Of a stretch of DNA of 39,628 nucleotides, positions 25,204-33,965 are shown piece after piece; the first letter of the stretch is position 1, and each line of letters starts with the position of its first letter. Origin of the DNA: JBBQKF01 sp038326615 (GTDB taxonomy: Bacteria > Bacillota > Clostridia > Saccharofermentanales > UBA5734); assembly GCA_038326615.1 (NCBI GenBank), contig JBBQKF010000019.1, positions 1 to 39,628 on the forward strand, in the 5' to 3' direction. The notes below the pieces were generated by a model that was given only the letters and a program-made list of their open reading frames with translations, made no database searches and had not been told where the DNA came from. Made by a program: the position numbers and the translations under genes.

Positions 25204-26013
25204 TTACATTGAAGGAATTTCTTTTGGCAATATTTCTTTTTTAATGAATTTCTCGACAATATCAAACAATTTTCTACGCTCCGGACTTAGAATCGCATTA
25301 TGCCTTGCATTTTCGAGAAGTGTAAGTTCTTTATACTCAGATTTTACATTATCAAAAATTATAAAAGGGCTTTTGAGATGTACAACCATATCTTTGAGCG
25401 ATTGTACAACTAGAATCGGCTGTTTTATGCGATGAAGTCTCATAGATGTAGCTAGTGTCATTTTCCTTAGTTCAGCAATTGATTTAACTGGCATGCCTTT
25501 ATATCCGGTTTCATAATCGAATGAAAGCTCGTCATTCATAGGTTTATATATTTTCCAATATGTATATTTACGAAAAACGCTTAATATCTCGGTTATATAA
25601 TTAAGTTTATTCTTTATGATGATAGGCGCTGAAATGGTAACAACTCTGTGAACATTGAATTTCGACGCTAAGCAAAGCGCTATATCTCCACCCATCGAAA
25701 GACCTACAACTGTTACCTTCGGATAGATTTCGAGCAGTTCTTTAAGCTCCGATGTTGCATATAAAATCCAAGATTTCCAGTTACATAAAAGCATGTCTTC
25801 CATTCTTGTCCCATGTCCAGGAAGTAAAATTGAACTTACAGGATATCCATCGCCGTTTTTATTCAGATAATCTGCTAAAGGCCGCATGTCAGCTGGTGTG
25901 CCTGTGAATCCATGAATAAGAAGAATGCATTCGTCCTTATTTTGGGCATCAAGAAAACATGGTTTTACATGATCATTCATATAAGTTTTATTTCCACTAC
26001 TCTCCTGTTTCAT
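25204..26013 (-). CDS. Alpha/beta hydrolase, carboxylesterase/lipase type
   Basis: Cytosolic serine hydrolase of 269 residues similar in layout to Est30-type carboxylesterases. It shows the oxyanion motif LLIHGFTGTPADMRPLADYL, LLPGHGTRMEDM, the nucleophile elbow VVGLSMGGDIAL (Ser106), a likely catalytic Asp in VVQSLKDMVV, and the catalytic His in LENARHNAILSPERR. The substrate is unknown, probably short-chain esters or monoglycerides. The ATG at 26013 is chosen because TGGAGG lies just upstream; a reading four codons longer would start inside that site. Confidence 0.9.
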   Translation of the reverse strand: MKQESSGNKTYMNDHVKPCFLDAQNKDECILLIHGFTGTPADMRPLADYLNKNGDGYPVSSILLPGHGTRMEDMLLCNWKSWILYATSELKELLEIYPKVTVVGLSMGGDIALCLASKFNVHRVVTISAPIIIKNKLNYITEILSVFRKYTYWKIYKPMNDELSFDYETGYKGMPVKSIAELRKMTLATSMRLHRIKQPILVVQSLKDMVVHLKSPFIIFDNVKSEYKELTLLENARHNAILSPERRKLFDIVEKFIKKEILPKEIPSM

Positions 26014-26311
26014 AAAAACCTCCAAAAACCTGTGTTTTGCTCAGCTTTGAACATTTAAATAAATTTATCTTATCTTTTTGTATATAAATATCTAAGTTTT
26101 GATTCTGTTAAGTTTTCATTTACGGCCTTAATATTTCTATTTAATATTAGTGGCAATAATATTTTCAAATTTATCTAATGTGTCAATTTTGTATTTGGTT
26201 TTTTACTAAGGAATATCACAATATCAAAAAGTTTTTAATGGGGTAAATTCTGATTAATTCAGTTTTACAATACCATCTATATTATACCACACAATTCTTT
26301 TGGTGATAATG
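26014..26311. other. Divergent intergenic region, no gene
   Basis: AT-rich spacer between the esterase (minus) and the Fe-S scaffold gene (plus). Apart from the plus-strand promoter that follows it, I see no feature I can support. Confidence 0.5.
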
Positions 26312-26340
26312 TTTACATTTTCGTGACATTTTTGTATAGA
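26312..26340 (+). promoter_or_regulatory. Probable sigma-A promoter of the NifU-like/GGGtGRT operon
   Basis: TTTACA (26312-26317), a 17-bp spacer and TATAGA (26335-26340) on the plus strand, about 140 bp before the first gene. A leader of about 130 nt follows. Confidence 0.6.
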
Positions 26341-26479
26341 TTTAATGAGTGATTTTCGATATAATGCTACGTGGAACACTGATGCATTTTATAGGCCAAG
26401 ATTTTTGGTTTTAATATTCGTTAAAGTGAAGTCTAATAATATTTGTTATCAATTTAAGATTTTGAAAGGGGATAAATAC

Positions 26480-27172
26480 ATGTTAAGAACACATGAAGTT
26501 GAAGCACAGTGTATTGTTGCCAAAGGACCCAACCACGGGCCGGCACCGATTCCAGAAGAAGGCAAGTGGATACAGTCAAGAGAAATTAAGGATATCTCAG
26601 GTTTTACACACGGCATAGGTTGGTGTGCACCTCAGCAAGGAGCTTGTAAATTGTCTTTAAATGTTAAAGAAGGCATAATTCAGGAAGCACTTATTGAAAC
26701 TATCGGATGTACTGGTATGACTCACTCTGCAGCTATGGCAGCAGAAATTCTTACAGGCAAAACAATTCTTGAAGCACTAAACACTGACCTCGTTTGCGAT
26801 GCAATCAATACTGCTATGCGCGAATTGTTCCTTCAGATTGTTTATGGACGTACTCAATCTGCTTTTTCCGAAGGTGGCCTTCCAATTGGTGCTTCTTTAG
26901 AAGATTTAGGAAAAGGGCTTCGCAGCCAGGTTGGAACTTTATTTTCAACTGTAGATAAAGGACCTCGTTACCTTGAGCTCACAGAAGGATACATTTTGAA
27001 GATGGCTCTTGACGAAGGAAATGAAGTTATTGGATATCAATTCCTTAAAGTAGGACCTATGCTCGAAATGATTAAAAAGGGCGTTGACGCTAACGAAGCA
27101 TACACTAAAAACATCGGAACATACGGCCGTTTTGCTGAAGCAGCAAAATATATTGACCCAAGACACGAATAG
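26480..27172 (+). CDS. NifU-like iron-sulfur scaffold protein
   Basis: A 230-residue protein of the clostridial NifU-like family that pairs with GGGtGRT proteins. It shows the NifU/IscU-type fold pattern with Cys at C49 and C56 (IGWCAPQQGACKLSLNV), C77 (ETIGCTGMTHSAAMAAEIL) and C106 (LVCDAIN); three of these are plausible Fe-S ligands. Role in Fe-S cluster assembly is inferred from family. The ATG at 26480 has a GAAAGGGG site, whereas the 45-codon upstream extension in frame has none. It is co-transcribed with the next gene, 27 bp away. Confidence 0.85.
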   Translation: MLRTHEVEAQCIVAKGPNHGPAPIPEEGKWIQSREIKDISGFTHGIGWCAPQQGACKLSLNVKEGIIQEALIETIGCTGMTHSAAMAAEILTGKTILEALNTDLVCDAINTAMRELFLQIVYGRTQSAFSEGGLPIGASLEDLGKGLRSQVGTLFSTVDKGPRYLELTEGYILKMALDEGNEVIGYQFLKVGPMLEMIKKGVDANEAYTKNIGTYGRFAEAAKYIDPRHE

Positions 27173-27199
27173 AAACAAGCTGAAAGGAGCAAATTAACC

Positions 27200-28204
27200 A
27201 TGGCACTTTTTGAAAGTTATGACAGAAGAATAAATCAAGTCAATGCCGCATTAGCTGCTCACGGAATTTCTTCAATTGAAGAAGCTAAACAAATCTGTGA
27301 TGCTGTAGGCATTGATCCATATACAATTTGTAAAAATACACAATCGATTGCATTCGAGAACGCAGCTTGGGCATATGTTGTCGGCGCTGCAATCGCAATC
27401 AAGAACGGCTGCACTAAAGCAAGTGACGCCGCAGAAGCAATCGGTATTGGCTTACAGGCTTTCTGTATCCCGGGTTCTGTTGCTGATGACCGCAAAGTAG
27501 GTATCGGACACGGAAATCTTGCTGCAATGCTTCTTCGTGAGGAAACAAATTGTTTTGCTTTCCTTGCTGGGCACGAATCATTTGCTGCTGCTGAAGGCGC
27601 TATCGGCATTGCACTTTCTGCCAACAAAGTTCGCACTGCACCTCTCCGTGTAATTTTAAATGGTCTCGGAAAAGACGCTGCTCAGATTATCTCAAGGATC
27701 AATGGATTCACATATGTTCAGACACAGTTTGATTATGGAACAAGCGCACTTAATATAGTAAGAGAAATCGCTTACTCAAATGGTGATCGCGCAAAAGTCC
27801 GTTGCTACGGTTGTGACGATGTACGTGAAGGTGTTGCTGTTATGGCATCTGAAGGAGTTGACGTTTCTATTACTGGCAATTCAACTAATCCTACACGTTT
27901 CCAACACCCAGTTGCAGGAACATATAAGAAAGAATGCTATGAACAAGGAAAGAAATATTTCTCAGTTGCATCTGGCGGTGGAACAGGACGTACTCTTCAC
28001 CCTGACAATATGGGTGCAGGCCCTGCTTCATATGGTATGACTGATACAATGGGAAGGATGCATTCTGACGCACAATTCGCAGGTTCTTCATCTGTTCCGG
28101 CTCACGTCGAAATGATGGGATTCCTTGGAATGGGAAACAACCCAATGGTTGGAGCAACAGTCGGCGTTGCAGTCGCAATCGAAGAAGCAACCAAACCAAA
28201 ATAA
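27200..28204 (+). CDS. GGGtGRT family protein (function unknown)
   Basis: A 334-residue soluble protein of the GGGtGRT family, named for the motif seen here at 259-265 (SGGGTGRTLHPDNMG). Other conserved-looking segments are GIGHGNLAAMLLREETNCFA, RCYGCDDVREGVAV and TGNSTNPTRFQHPVAG, with several Cys that could bind metal. Its biochemical role is not known to me. The pairing with the Fe-S scaffold gene suggests a role in metal or cluster handling. It starts with an AAAGGAG site and is followed by a strong terminator. G+C is visibly higher than in the neighbours, as in highly expressed genes. Confidence 0.88.
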   Translation: MALFESYDRRINQVNAALAAHGISSIEEAKQICDAVGIDPYTICKNTQSIAFENAAWAYVVGAAIAIKNGCTKASDAAEAIGIGLQAFCIPGSVADDRKVGIGHGNLAAMLLREETNCFAFLAGHESFAAAEGAIGIALSANKVRTAPLRVILNGLGKDAAQIISRINGFTYVQTQFDYGTSALNIVREIAYSNGDRAKVRCYGCDDVREGVAVMASEGVDVSITGNSTNPTRFQHPVAGTYKKECYEQGKKYFSVASGGGTGRTLHPDNMGAGPASYGMTDTMGRMHSDAQFAGSSSVPAHVEMMGFLGMGNNPMVGATVGVAVAIEEATKPK

Positions 28205-28230
28205 ATAGAGTTATTAATTAAACTTCAAGG

Positions 28231-28265
28231 AGACAGGGAATGTTTAACATTTTCTGTCTTTTTTA
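28231..28265 (+). terminator. Terminator after the GGGtGRT gene
   Basis: AGACAGGGAATG / CATTTTCTGTCT form a 12-pair stem (including G-U) with a TTTAA loop, followed by a run of six T. Confidence 0.88.
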
Positions 28266-28299
28266 GCTTGAGGACTTCACTGTGGGAGCAGAAACCCTG

Positions 28300-28420
28300 A
28301 TGAAAAAATTATATTTCGAGACAAGAACCCTGATGAATTTTCTATTTTACCAGAGTTCCTGTCCCCCGAAGTTAAAACTGGTAAATTTTTCACTTTGGTT
28401 CCTGTCCCCGAAGTTAGACA
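28300..28420. repeat. Short dispersed-type repeats in non-coding spacer
   Basis: Within 28266-28605 (no gene) two related pairs occur: AGAA(A)CCCTGATGAA at about 28300 and 28324, and GTTCCTGTCCCC(C)GAAGTTA at about 28355 and 28398. Their CCTGTCCCC core looks like dispersed repeats of clostridial genomes. An 88-codon open frame across this stretch has no protein features and is not called. Confidence 0.6.
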
Positions 28421-28605
28421 ATGTTAAAATTTTCCAATTTTTTCTTTTCTTCGTATTGACATGTTGTTGCAAGAGATTTAAAATTTTATTTATTAGAAAT
28501 CTCAAATTTAATCGCTCTTTTTTGACAGAAAAATTTTACTGCTGCTAAAATTTTTAGACCTAATAATTCTACGGTCAGGAATTTTAGTGGGGACTGGAGC
28601 TTATT

Positions 28606-30201
28606 ATGACATATGACGCAATAATTGTTGGTGGAGGCCTTGCCGGACTTACAGCCGCTGCATTTATTTCTAAGAACAACAAGAAGGTTCTTGTTTGCGA
28701 AAAGGAAAGCGAAATTGGCGGTCTCGTAAGTTCTTTTGAATATAATGGATTTACATTTGATGGTGGAATTAGAGCTATCGAGAACTCTGGTATAGTTTAC
28801 CCTATGTTGCGCATGCTAGGAATCGAAATTGATTTTCTGCCAAATGTCGTTTCAATTGGAATCGGAAACGAAGTAATACGAGTCACTTCAAAAGATAGCA
28901 TTGAAGATTACAAGCAACTTCTGTATAAAACATTCCCAGACAATAAAACTGATACTGACTCAATTATTGAGCAAATTCATATTATTATGAAATATATGGA
29001 AATTCTTTATGGAATTGATAATCCTATTTTTCTTGATTTCAAGAAAGACCGCGATTATTTAATTAAAACGATGGTCCCTTGGATTTTTAAATATATAGCT
29101 ACTTATCGGAAAATCGCTAAACTTAACATACCGGTCGAACAATTTCTTACCAAATTCTCGTCCAATCCTGACTTCATAGATATGATTGCTCAGCATTTTT
29201 TCAAGCAAACCCCTGCTTTTTTCGCTATGAGTTATTTTAGTTTGTATCTCGACTATAAATATCCTAAAGGCGGAACTGGCACTTTAATAAGAAAACTTGA
29301 GGAATTTATCATTTCCCACGGTGGTGAAATCAATAGAAACACTAAAATATCTGTGGTTAATCCTGAAAATCATTCACTATCAGATTTGTCCGGTAATGTT
29401 TATAATTATAGCAAACTTATTTGGGCATGTGACCGCAAAGCCCTTTATCACCTTATTTCTATTGACAATCTTAATAATCCTAAGACAAAAGAAACCGTTA
29501 TTGCTCAAAGAAATTTTCTTGCAGACAAGCAAGGGGGCGATTCTGTTCTTACCTTATATCTTATGGTTTCCCTTGAAAAGGCCTATTTCGAAAACATTTG
29601 CAGTCCACATTTCTTTTATACGCCGAAAAAATCCGGACTCCATAATGTAAAAATTGAAGATATCATTGACAGAGGGGCGATAAACTCAAATCTTGAGTTT
29701 TCTGAAGATAAGGACAAAATTTTTCATTGGCTTTCATTGTTTCTTGAGTACACTACATATGAAATTTCATCACCAGTAATGAGAGATTCGAGTCTTGCAC
29801 CAGAGGGAAAAACCGGTCTAATAATCAGTTCACTTATTGAATATTCACTGGTGAAACATATTTATAGATTAGGATGGGGAGATGAATTTAAAGAGCTTGT
29901 TAAGTCTAAAGTAATTGATGTCCTTGACGGGTCAATTTTTAATGGATTAAAATCAAAATATCTTGATTCTTTCATGTCTACCCCACTTACAATTGAAACT
30001 CGCACTGGTAACACAGGCGGTGCAATAACCGGTTGGGCTTTTTATAACAACCCAATGCCTGCAGTAAGTTCTTTGCCAGGAATTGCGAAATCAGTAAACA
30101 CACCTATCAAAGATATTTATCAGGCAGGACAATGGTCATATAGCCCATCTGGCTTACCGATTTCAATTCTTACAGGCAAGCTTGCGGCTGACAAAATCTG
30201 A
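28606..30201 (+). CDS. FAD-dependent phytoene desaturase/carotenoid isomerase-like oxidoreductase
   Basis: A 531-residue flavoprotein of the CrtI/CRTISO-like superfamily. The N-terminal dinucleotide-binding fold is clear: AIIVGGGLAGLTAAAFISKN, then CEKESEIGGLVSSFEYNGF and FDGGIRAIEN. The middle has DYKYPKGGTGTLIRKLEEFI, typical of carotenoid desaturase/isomerases, and the C-terminal FAD-contact region has DIYQAGQWSYSPSGLPISIL. No other carotenoid gene is in the window, so the substrate (a polyene, sterol-like or retinoid-like lipid) is open. GGAG lies 6 bases before the ATG. It converges on the SDR gene. Confidence 0.82.
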   Translation: MTYDAIIVGGGLAGLTAAAFISKNNKKVLVCEKESEIGGLVSSFEYNGFTFDGGIRAIENSGIVYPMLRMLGIEIDFLPNVVSIGIGNEVIRVTSKDSIEDYKQLLYKTFPDNKTDTDSIIEQIHIIMKYMEILYGIDNPIFLDFKKDRDYLIKTMVPWIFKYIATYRKIAKLNIPVEQFLTKFSSNPDFIDMIAQHFFKQTPAFFAMSYFSLYLDYKYPKGGTGTLIRKLEEFIISHGGEINRNTKISVVNPENHSLSDLSGNVYNYSKLIWACDRKALYHLISIDNLNNPKTKETVIAQRNFLADKQGGDSVLTLYLMVSLEKAYFENICSPHFFYTPKKSGLHNVKIEDIIDRGAINSNLEFSEDKDKIFHWLSLFLEYTTYEISSPVMRDSSLAPEGKTGLIISSLIEYSLVKHIYRLGWGDEFKELVKSKVIDVLDGSIFNGLKSKYLDSFMSTPLTIETRTGNTGGAITGWAFYNNPMPAVSSLPGIAKSVNTPIKDIYQAGQWSYSPSGLPISILTGKLAADKI

Positions 30202-30363
30202 TTTTCGAACTTGTTTTAAAATGTTTTTGTGACTATTATTTATATATGATAATTTCTACATAGTTTTTGTAGCATTTAACCTTGCGAAAGTAGAAATCAT
30301 AAGATTATGCGGCTAAATGATTGTTAGATAGATAGAATATTAAATTCTGATTATGTTATTTGT

Positions 30364-31281
30364 TCAGGAAAGGCCCGTGAGTTTTTTACTTAAATCAAAT
30401 GTAAGTTTGCCTACTTCTCTGTCTAGTGCATGTTTGGCTGGTTTTTCTTCAATCGTTAAATTAAAGAAAAGGCCACTTACATTCTCTAATTCTGGAGATG
30501 CTGCTAAATATTTTAATGCGTCTCCCGATATTTCGGGGTCTTTTAGCGCGTGCCATGTCACATTGTGTAAAAACCATTTATAAAGCAAGCCATTGTTATT
30601 TCCTATGTTAGTTTTAACGTCACCTGGGTGCATTGCGTTAATGGTTACCCCAGTTCCCTTTAGCAAATCTGCAAATTCCCAAACCGTAAGCAATTGTGCA
30701 GTTTTAGACGCTCCATATCCCCTTAACCCTGTATAATGACGTTTCTTCCAGTCCAAATCATTGATATCAAATCCATTAAATCGATGGCCTTCAGAATTGA
30801 CCATAATTATTCTCGAAGGGGCACTTTCTTCCATCCTTTCGAGTAAAAGTGAGGTAAATAGAAAAGCAGCAAGATGATTTACGCAAAAAACAAGCTCAAA
30901 ACCTTCTACTGTCTCTATTCGTTTAGTCGAGTGCAATCCTGCACTGTTGATAAGAACGTCAATTCTAGGATAGGTTGAAAGAATTGTAGACGCCGCGTTT
31001 CTCACATCGGAAAGCTTGCTGAAATCTGCGATAATTACATCAATTGTTACATTGTACAGCTTTACGATTTCATCTTTTATCTGGTTTGCCTTTTCGCTAT
31101 TGCGGGCAACTATAACAACATTTGCTCCGCTTTGAGCAAGTTTTTTCAATGCTTCAAGCCCAACACCTGAAGTTGCTCCAGTGATTACGCAGGTTTTGCT
31201 TTGCATTGAATCATTACATTTTTTCTGAGGCAAATTCTTGTTTTTCATAAATATTAGTTCATCAGGCCAGTTAATTTCCAT
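30364..31281 (-). CDS. Short-chain dehydrogenase/reductase (retinol dehydrogenase-like)
   Basis: NAD(P)-dependent oxidoreductase of 305 residues. The cofactor motif TGATSGVG is at about 34-41, INSAGLHS follows, the catalytic Ser is in IIMVNSEGH, and the YGASK motif gives Tyr and Lys. Sequence style (long C-terminus, HPGDVKTNIG) resembles the WWOX/retinol dehydrogenase-like SDRs. The start is uncertain: no clear ribosome site precedes the ATG at 31281, and a start near residue 26 (MQSKTCVITGA) would still include the whole fold. It lies downstream of the NTF2-like gene. Confidence 0.88.
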   Translation of the reverse strand: MEINWPDELIFMKNKNLPQKKCNDSMQSKTCVITGATSGVGLEALKKLAQSGANVVIVARNSEKANQIKDEIVKLYNVTIDVIIADFSKLSDVRNAASTILSTYPRIDVLINSAGLHSTKRIETVEGFELVFCVNHLAAFLFTSLLLERMEESAPSRIIMVNSEGHRFNGFDINDLDWKKRHYTGLRGYGASKTAQLLTVWEFADLLKGTGVTINAMHPGDVKTNIGNNNGLLYKWFLHNVTWHALKDPEISGDALKYLAASPELENVSGLFFNLTIEEKPAKHALDREVGKLTFDLSKKLTGLS

Positions 31282-31390
31282 AACATTCTGTGTACGATTA
31301 GCAGATTCTAAATCATACTCACCTTTCCTCTTTATAAAATGAAGTGCATTATTATTAATGTAAGATATCCGCTAATAGCCCAAGGTAAAA

Positions 31391-31870
31391 TTATCCGAAA
31401 AATCGACTCATTAATTTACGGTATAATTTGCAAAATCCCGGTACGCCATTGAAGATATCGCCCCAAAGATCATAATAGTCTCGTTGATGTGTTATTTTAC
31501 CATCATCACCAAATATAAGTTTAGTACATCCGAAAATCGGCGTGCTTGGCGACTTTCGAAAAGACATTGTCATTTTCCAATCCATTATAGTTATATTATC
31601 TTTTTGTACTATTGAAATAATGTCCATCTGTAGTTTCTTGCATCGTTTCGTTAGTCTTTCGCATAAGGACTTAAAATCAACAATTCCTTCAACTCTCTGA
31701 ATTGAATCCTGGAAAACTATATTGTCAGAATAGTAGGGGTACAAATGTGACCAATCTGGTTTTTCGTTTGTGTTGTATGTTTTTGACCACAAAACCAGTA
31801 TTTCATCAGTAGTCAGTATTGTTGATGAGGTTTCTGCCGGACTGCACTTATCATTATGGTTGCTGCACAT
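31391..31870 (-). CDS. NTF2-like/SnoaL-like protein
   Basis: A 159-residue protein of the NTF2 superfamily fold: WSKTYNTNEKPDWSHLYPYY (helix), DNIVFQDSIQRVEGIVDFK (typical FxDPxxxxxG-like turn), and the beta strands IDWKMTM-like and HQRDYYDLWGDIF near the end. Such proteins act as hydrolases, isomerases or binding partners and often sit by SDR genes; this one is 109 bp upstream of the SDR. The ATG at 31870 has GGTGGG upstream, so I prefer it to a TTG two codons earlier. Precise activity is unknown. Confidence 0.75.
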   Translation of the reverse strand: MCSNHNDKCSPAETSSTILTTDEILVLWSKTYNTNEKPDWSHLYPYYSDNIVFQDSIQRVEGIVDFKSLCERLTKRCKKLQMDIISIVQKDNITIMDWKMTMSFRKSPSTPIFGCTKLIFGDDGKITHQRDYYDLWGDIFNGVPGFCKLYRKLMSRFFG

Positions 31871-31967
31871 AATCAACCCACCTTAAATAAAATATCGCCA
31901 TAATTATTGTAATTATTATTATTATTATATTATAACATGACAAATTGAATAGATCTATTTTAAAAAA

Positions 31968-32210
31968 TTATGACAGCGGCAGTGTGTCAATAGTCTGGAG
32001 AATTTTTGCCATGTCTTCTGCTTCTAATTTTTCTAGACATTCAATAAGACTTGATAATTTTTTATATTCTGTTATAGAAAATAAAACTGCATCTGGTTGA
32101 TTATTTTTAATAACAAATATTCTGCCAAATTTTTCAGCATTTTCTCTGCAAGATTTATAATTTTTAATCATTTCTGAATTTGATACCATTGATTCTGATA
32201 AAATATTCAT
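31968..32210 (-). CDS. Phd/YefM-type antitoxin, no partner toxin seen
   Basis: An 80-residue protein with the Phd/YefM pattern: N-terminal MNILSESMVSNSEMIKNYKS, then FGRIFVIKNNQPDAVLFSIT and EYKKLSSLIECLEKLEAEDM. In this family the protein represses its own operon and neutralises a RelE- or Doc-type toxin. The start at 32210 follows AGAGGA; a 19-codon longer reading has no better site. No toxin gene lies on either side: downstream is the NTF2-like gene, upstream is a 580-bp AT-rich spacer. It is either orphaned or acts in trans. Confidence 0.78.
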   Translation of the reverse strand: MNILSESMVSNSEMIKNYKSCRENAEKFGRIFVIKNNQPDAVLFSITEYKKLSSLIECLEKLEAEDMAKILQTIDTLPLS

Positions 32211-32506
32211 CTGCTCATCCTCTCTTTTATACAATTCAATAATAGGATTAAAATAATTGTTTGTCAATAGAATATTGAAATTGTTTCAAATTTCATTATT
32301 ACTATATTTATAAGCATATTTAGTATTATTTATTTAATTATTATTCCTATTTTTTTTATATTTTTCATTCTTATTATTATTTGTATTATTATTTTAATTT
32401 TTATTCTTATTATTATTTTATAATATATAGCCCAATAAATTAGAAGAAATAATCAAATGTTAATGATTTAAGGTCAGAAGGATACTGAGAAAAAATAGAT
32501 TTATCT
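32211..32506. other. Very AT-rich spacer
   Basis: Contains degenerate TTATTATTATT runs (about 32330-32420) and no recognisable gene or hairpin. Confidence 0.6.
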
Positions 32507-32534
32507 TGCATTATTATTTAATAGGTGTATAGTA
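32507..32534 (+). promoter_or_regulatory. Possible promoter of the DUF3494 gene
   Basis: TTGCAT (32507-32512), 16 bp, TATAGT (32529-32534) on the plus strand. If used, it makes a leader of over 300 nt before the gene at 32854. Confidence 0.4.
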
Positions 32535-32853
32535 TTAAGTAGGGAGCAGTATTCGATAGAAATATTTAGCAACTTGGATTGCCTGTTTTGTGTGACTTTG
32601 ATGATTCTTAGTTTGTTGGTTTCAACCTTAAGAATCAAACAACAGATATCCTTAATATATATCTTTATAATATCTTTATATATTTAAATGCATAAAGCAA
32701 ATAACAACGCAGTATAAACGCCGGCAAAGTAGCAAACTAAACCGAACAGGATGGGTGCCTTTGATTTGTTGCAACAAATTTGTTACTGCATCCATTCAGA
32801 ATTTCATGAATACTATATTAAATAGTACATGAACGTGAAAGGATTCTGTTTTT
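32535..32853 (+). promoter_or_regulatory. Long leader with hairpins and overlapping palindromes
   Basis: It holds GATTCTTA...TAAGAATC (about 32608-32641), a G+C-richer island (about 32705-32762) with GGCAAAG and GGATGGGTGCC, a perfect 16-bp palindrome ATTTGTTGCAACAAAT (32764-32779) overlapping AACAAATTTGTT (32773-32784), and a CATCC that could pair with the GGATG. This suggests a structured 5' region or an operator. No known riboswitch class is matched firmly. Confidence 0.4.
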
Positions 32854-33762
32854 ATGAAAAAATCAAGAACAATATCTGTTTTATTACTTACAATACTCAT
32901 ACTTATTTCGGTGGCGTCATTTTCGGCAATTAGTTTTGCTGCACAAGCACCAGTAAATCTTAGAACAACATCTACATTTGCAGTAATGGCTGCAACTACT
33001 ATAACAAACACTGGCACAACAGTTATAAACGGAACTGCGGGCGGAGATGTTGGTCTTTACCCTGGATCTGCATTTACTGGACAGGGAAGTGTCACAAGAA
33101 GTGGCGCTTTACATATTAATGATTCAGTTGTAATTACCGCAACAACCGATTTGGTGGCAGCTTATGATGATGCTGCCGGAAGAACTCCAGTCACTACAAT
33201 ACCTTCAGAACTTGGTGGAACTACTTTGCTTCCAGGAGTATATGCTTCCACTGACGGGAAATTTCAGATTACCGGAACACTAACACTTAATGCAGAAGCT
33301 AATCCTGATGGTGTTTTCGTATTTCTTATGACAGATATGCTTAATACTGCTACAGATAGTAATGTCAGTCTCATTAATGATGCTAAATTTTGCAGAGTGT
33401 TCTGGAAAGTTGGAAGTTCAGCAACATTAGGAGTCAACTCACATTTTGTTGGGCATATTTTTGCATTAACTTCTATTTCTCTGAAGACCGGCGCATCTGT
33501 TGAGGGACAAATTTTAGCTCGCAATGGAGCAGTAACGCTTGATTCCAACACAATATCCAACGGACTTTGCACCGTCACTCCAACTCTCACTCCTACTGTC
33601 ACTCCTACTGTCACTTCAACTCTCACTTTAACTGCCGCACCAACATCAAGTTCTCCGCCAACAAGTGATGTTTCTAACGGAGCAATACCTCTATACGGAA
33701 TTATTTTATTCGGTTCTGTATTAATAACATTAGTGACCTTAAGGAAAAATTTAAAAAGTTGA
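32854..33762 (+). CDS. DUF3494 (ice-binding fold) surface protein
   Basis: Exported protein of 302 residues. The signal peptide spans about 1-30 (KKSRTISVLLLTILILISVA ... SFA). The DUF3494 domain (about 35-240) shows GDVGLYPGSAFTG, ELGGTTLLPGVYAS, CRVFWKVGSSATLGVNS, HFVGHIFALTSISLKTGASV and the closing EGQILARNGAVTLDSNTIS. A Thr/Pro-rich linker (about 243-270) precedes a C-terminal membrane helix (about 279-297) and a basic tail, so it is probably anchored at the surface. The family includes ice-binding proteins, but many non-polar bacteria have it, likely as adhesins. The leader is long. Confidence 0.88.
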   Translation: MKKSRTISVLLLTILILISVASFSAISFAAQAPVNLRTTSTFAVMAATTITNTGTTVINGTAGGDVGLYPGSAFTGQGSVTRSGALHINDSVVITATTDLVAAYDDAAGRTPVTTIPSELGGTTLLPGVYASTDGKFQITGTLTLNAEANPDGVFVFLMTDMLNTATDSNVSLINDAKFCRVFWKVGSSATLGVNSHFVGHIFALTSISLKTGASVEGQILARNGAVTLDSNTISNGLCTVTPTLTPTVTPTVTSTLTLTAAPTSSSPPTSDVSNGAIPLYGIILFGSVLITLVTLRKNLKS

Positions 33763-33965
33763 TTTAATCTATGACTAGGGTGTTATCTCATTAAATATTA
33801 AAAACCTTTCACAACTTTAATTAAATTGAATATTCCCAATTAAAATAGAATCAGATTTAGGGGATATACCGGCTATGTTTATAATAATTTATCCAAAATG
33901 AAGTAACTATAATTAGCAAAAGCAATAGTCATATGATATGACATAAAGAAAGAGGATTAAAGATT

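Noticed and set aside
28282..28548. 88-codon plus-strand open frame before the FAD oxidoreductase
   Set aside because: It covers the repeat region, is Phe/Leu/Cys-rich by AT bias, and has no ribosome site or recognisable motif.
32700..32790. Calling the DUF3494 leader a c-di-GMP-I riboswitch
   Set aside because: The GAAA tetraloop hairpin and the closing P1/P3 strands cannot be aligned convincingly; kept only as an unexplained leader.
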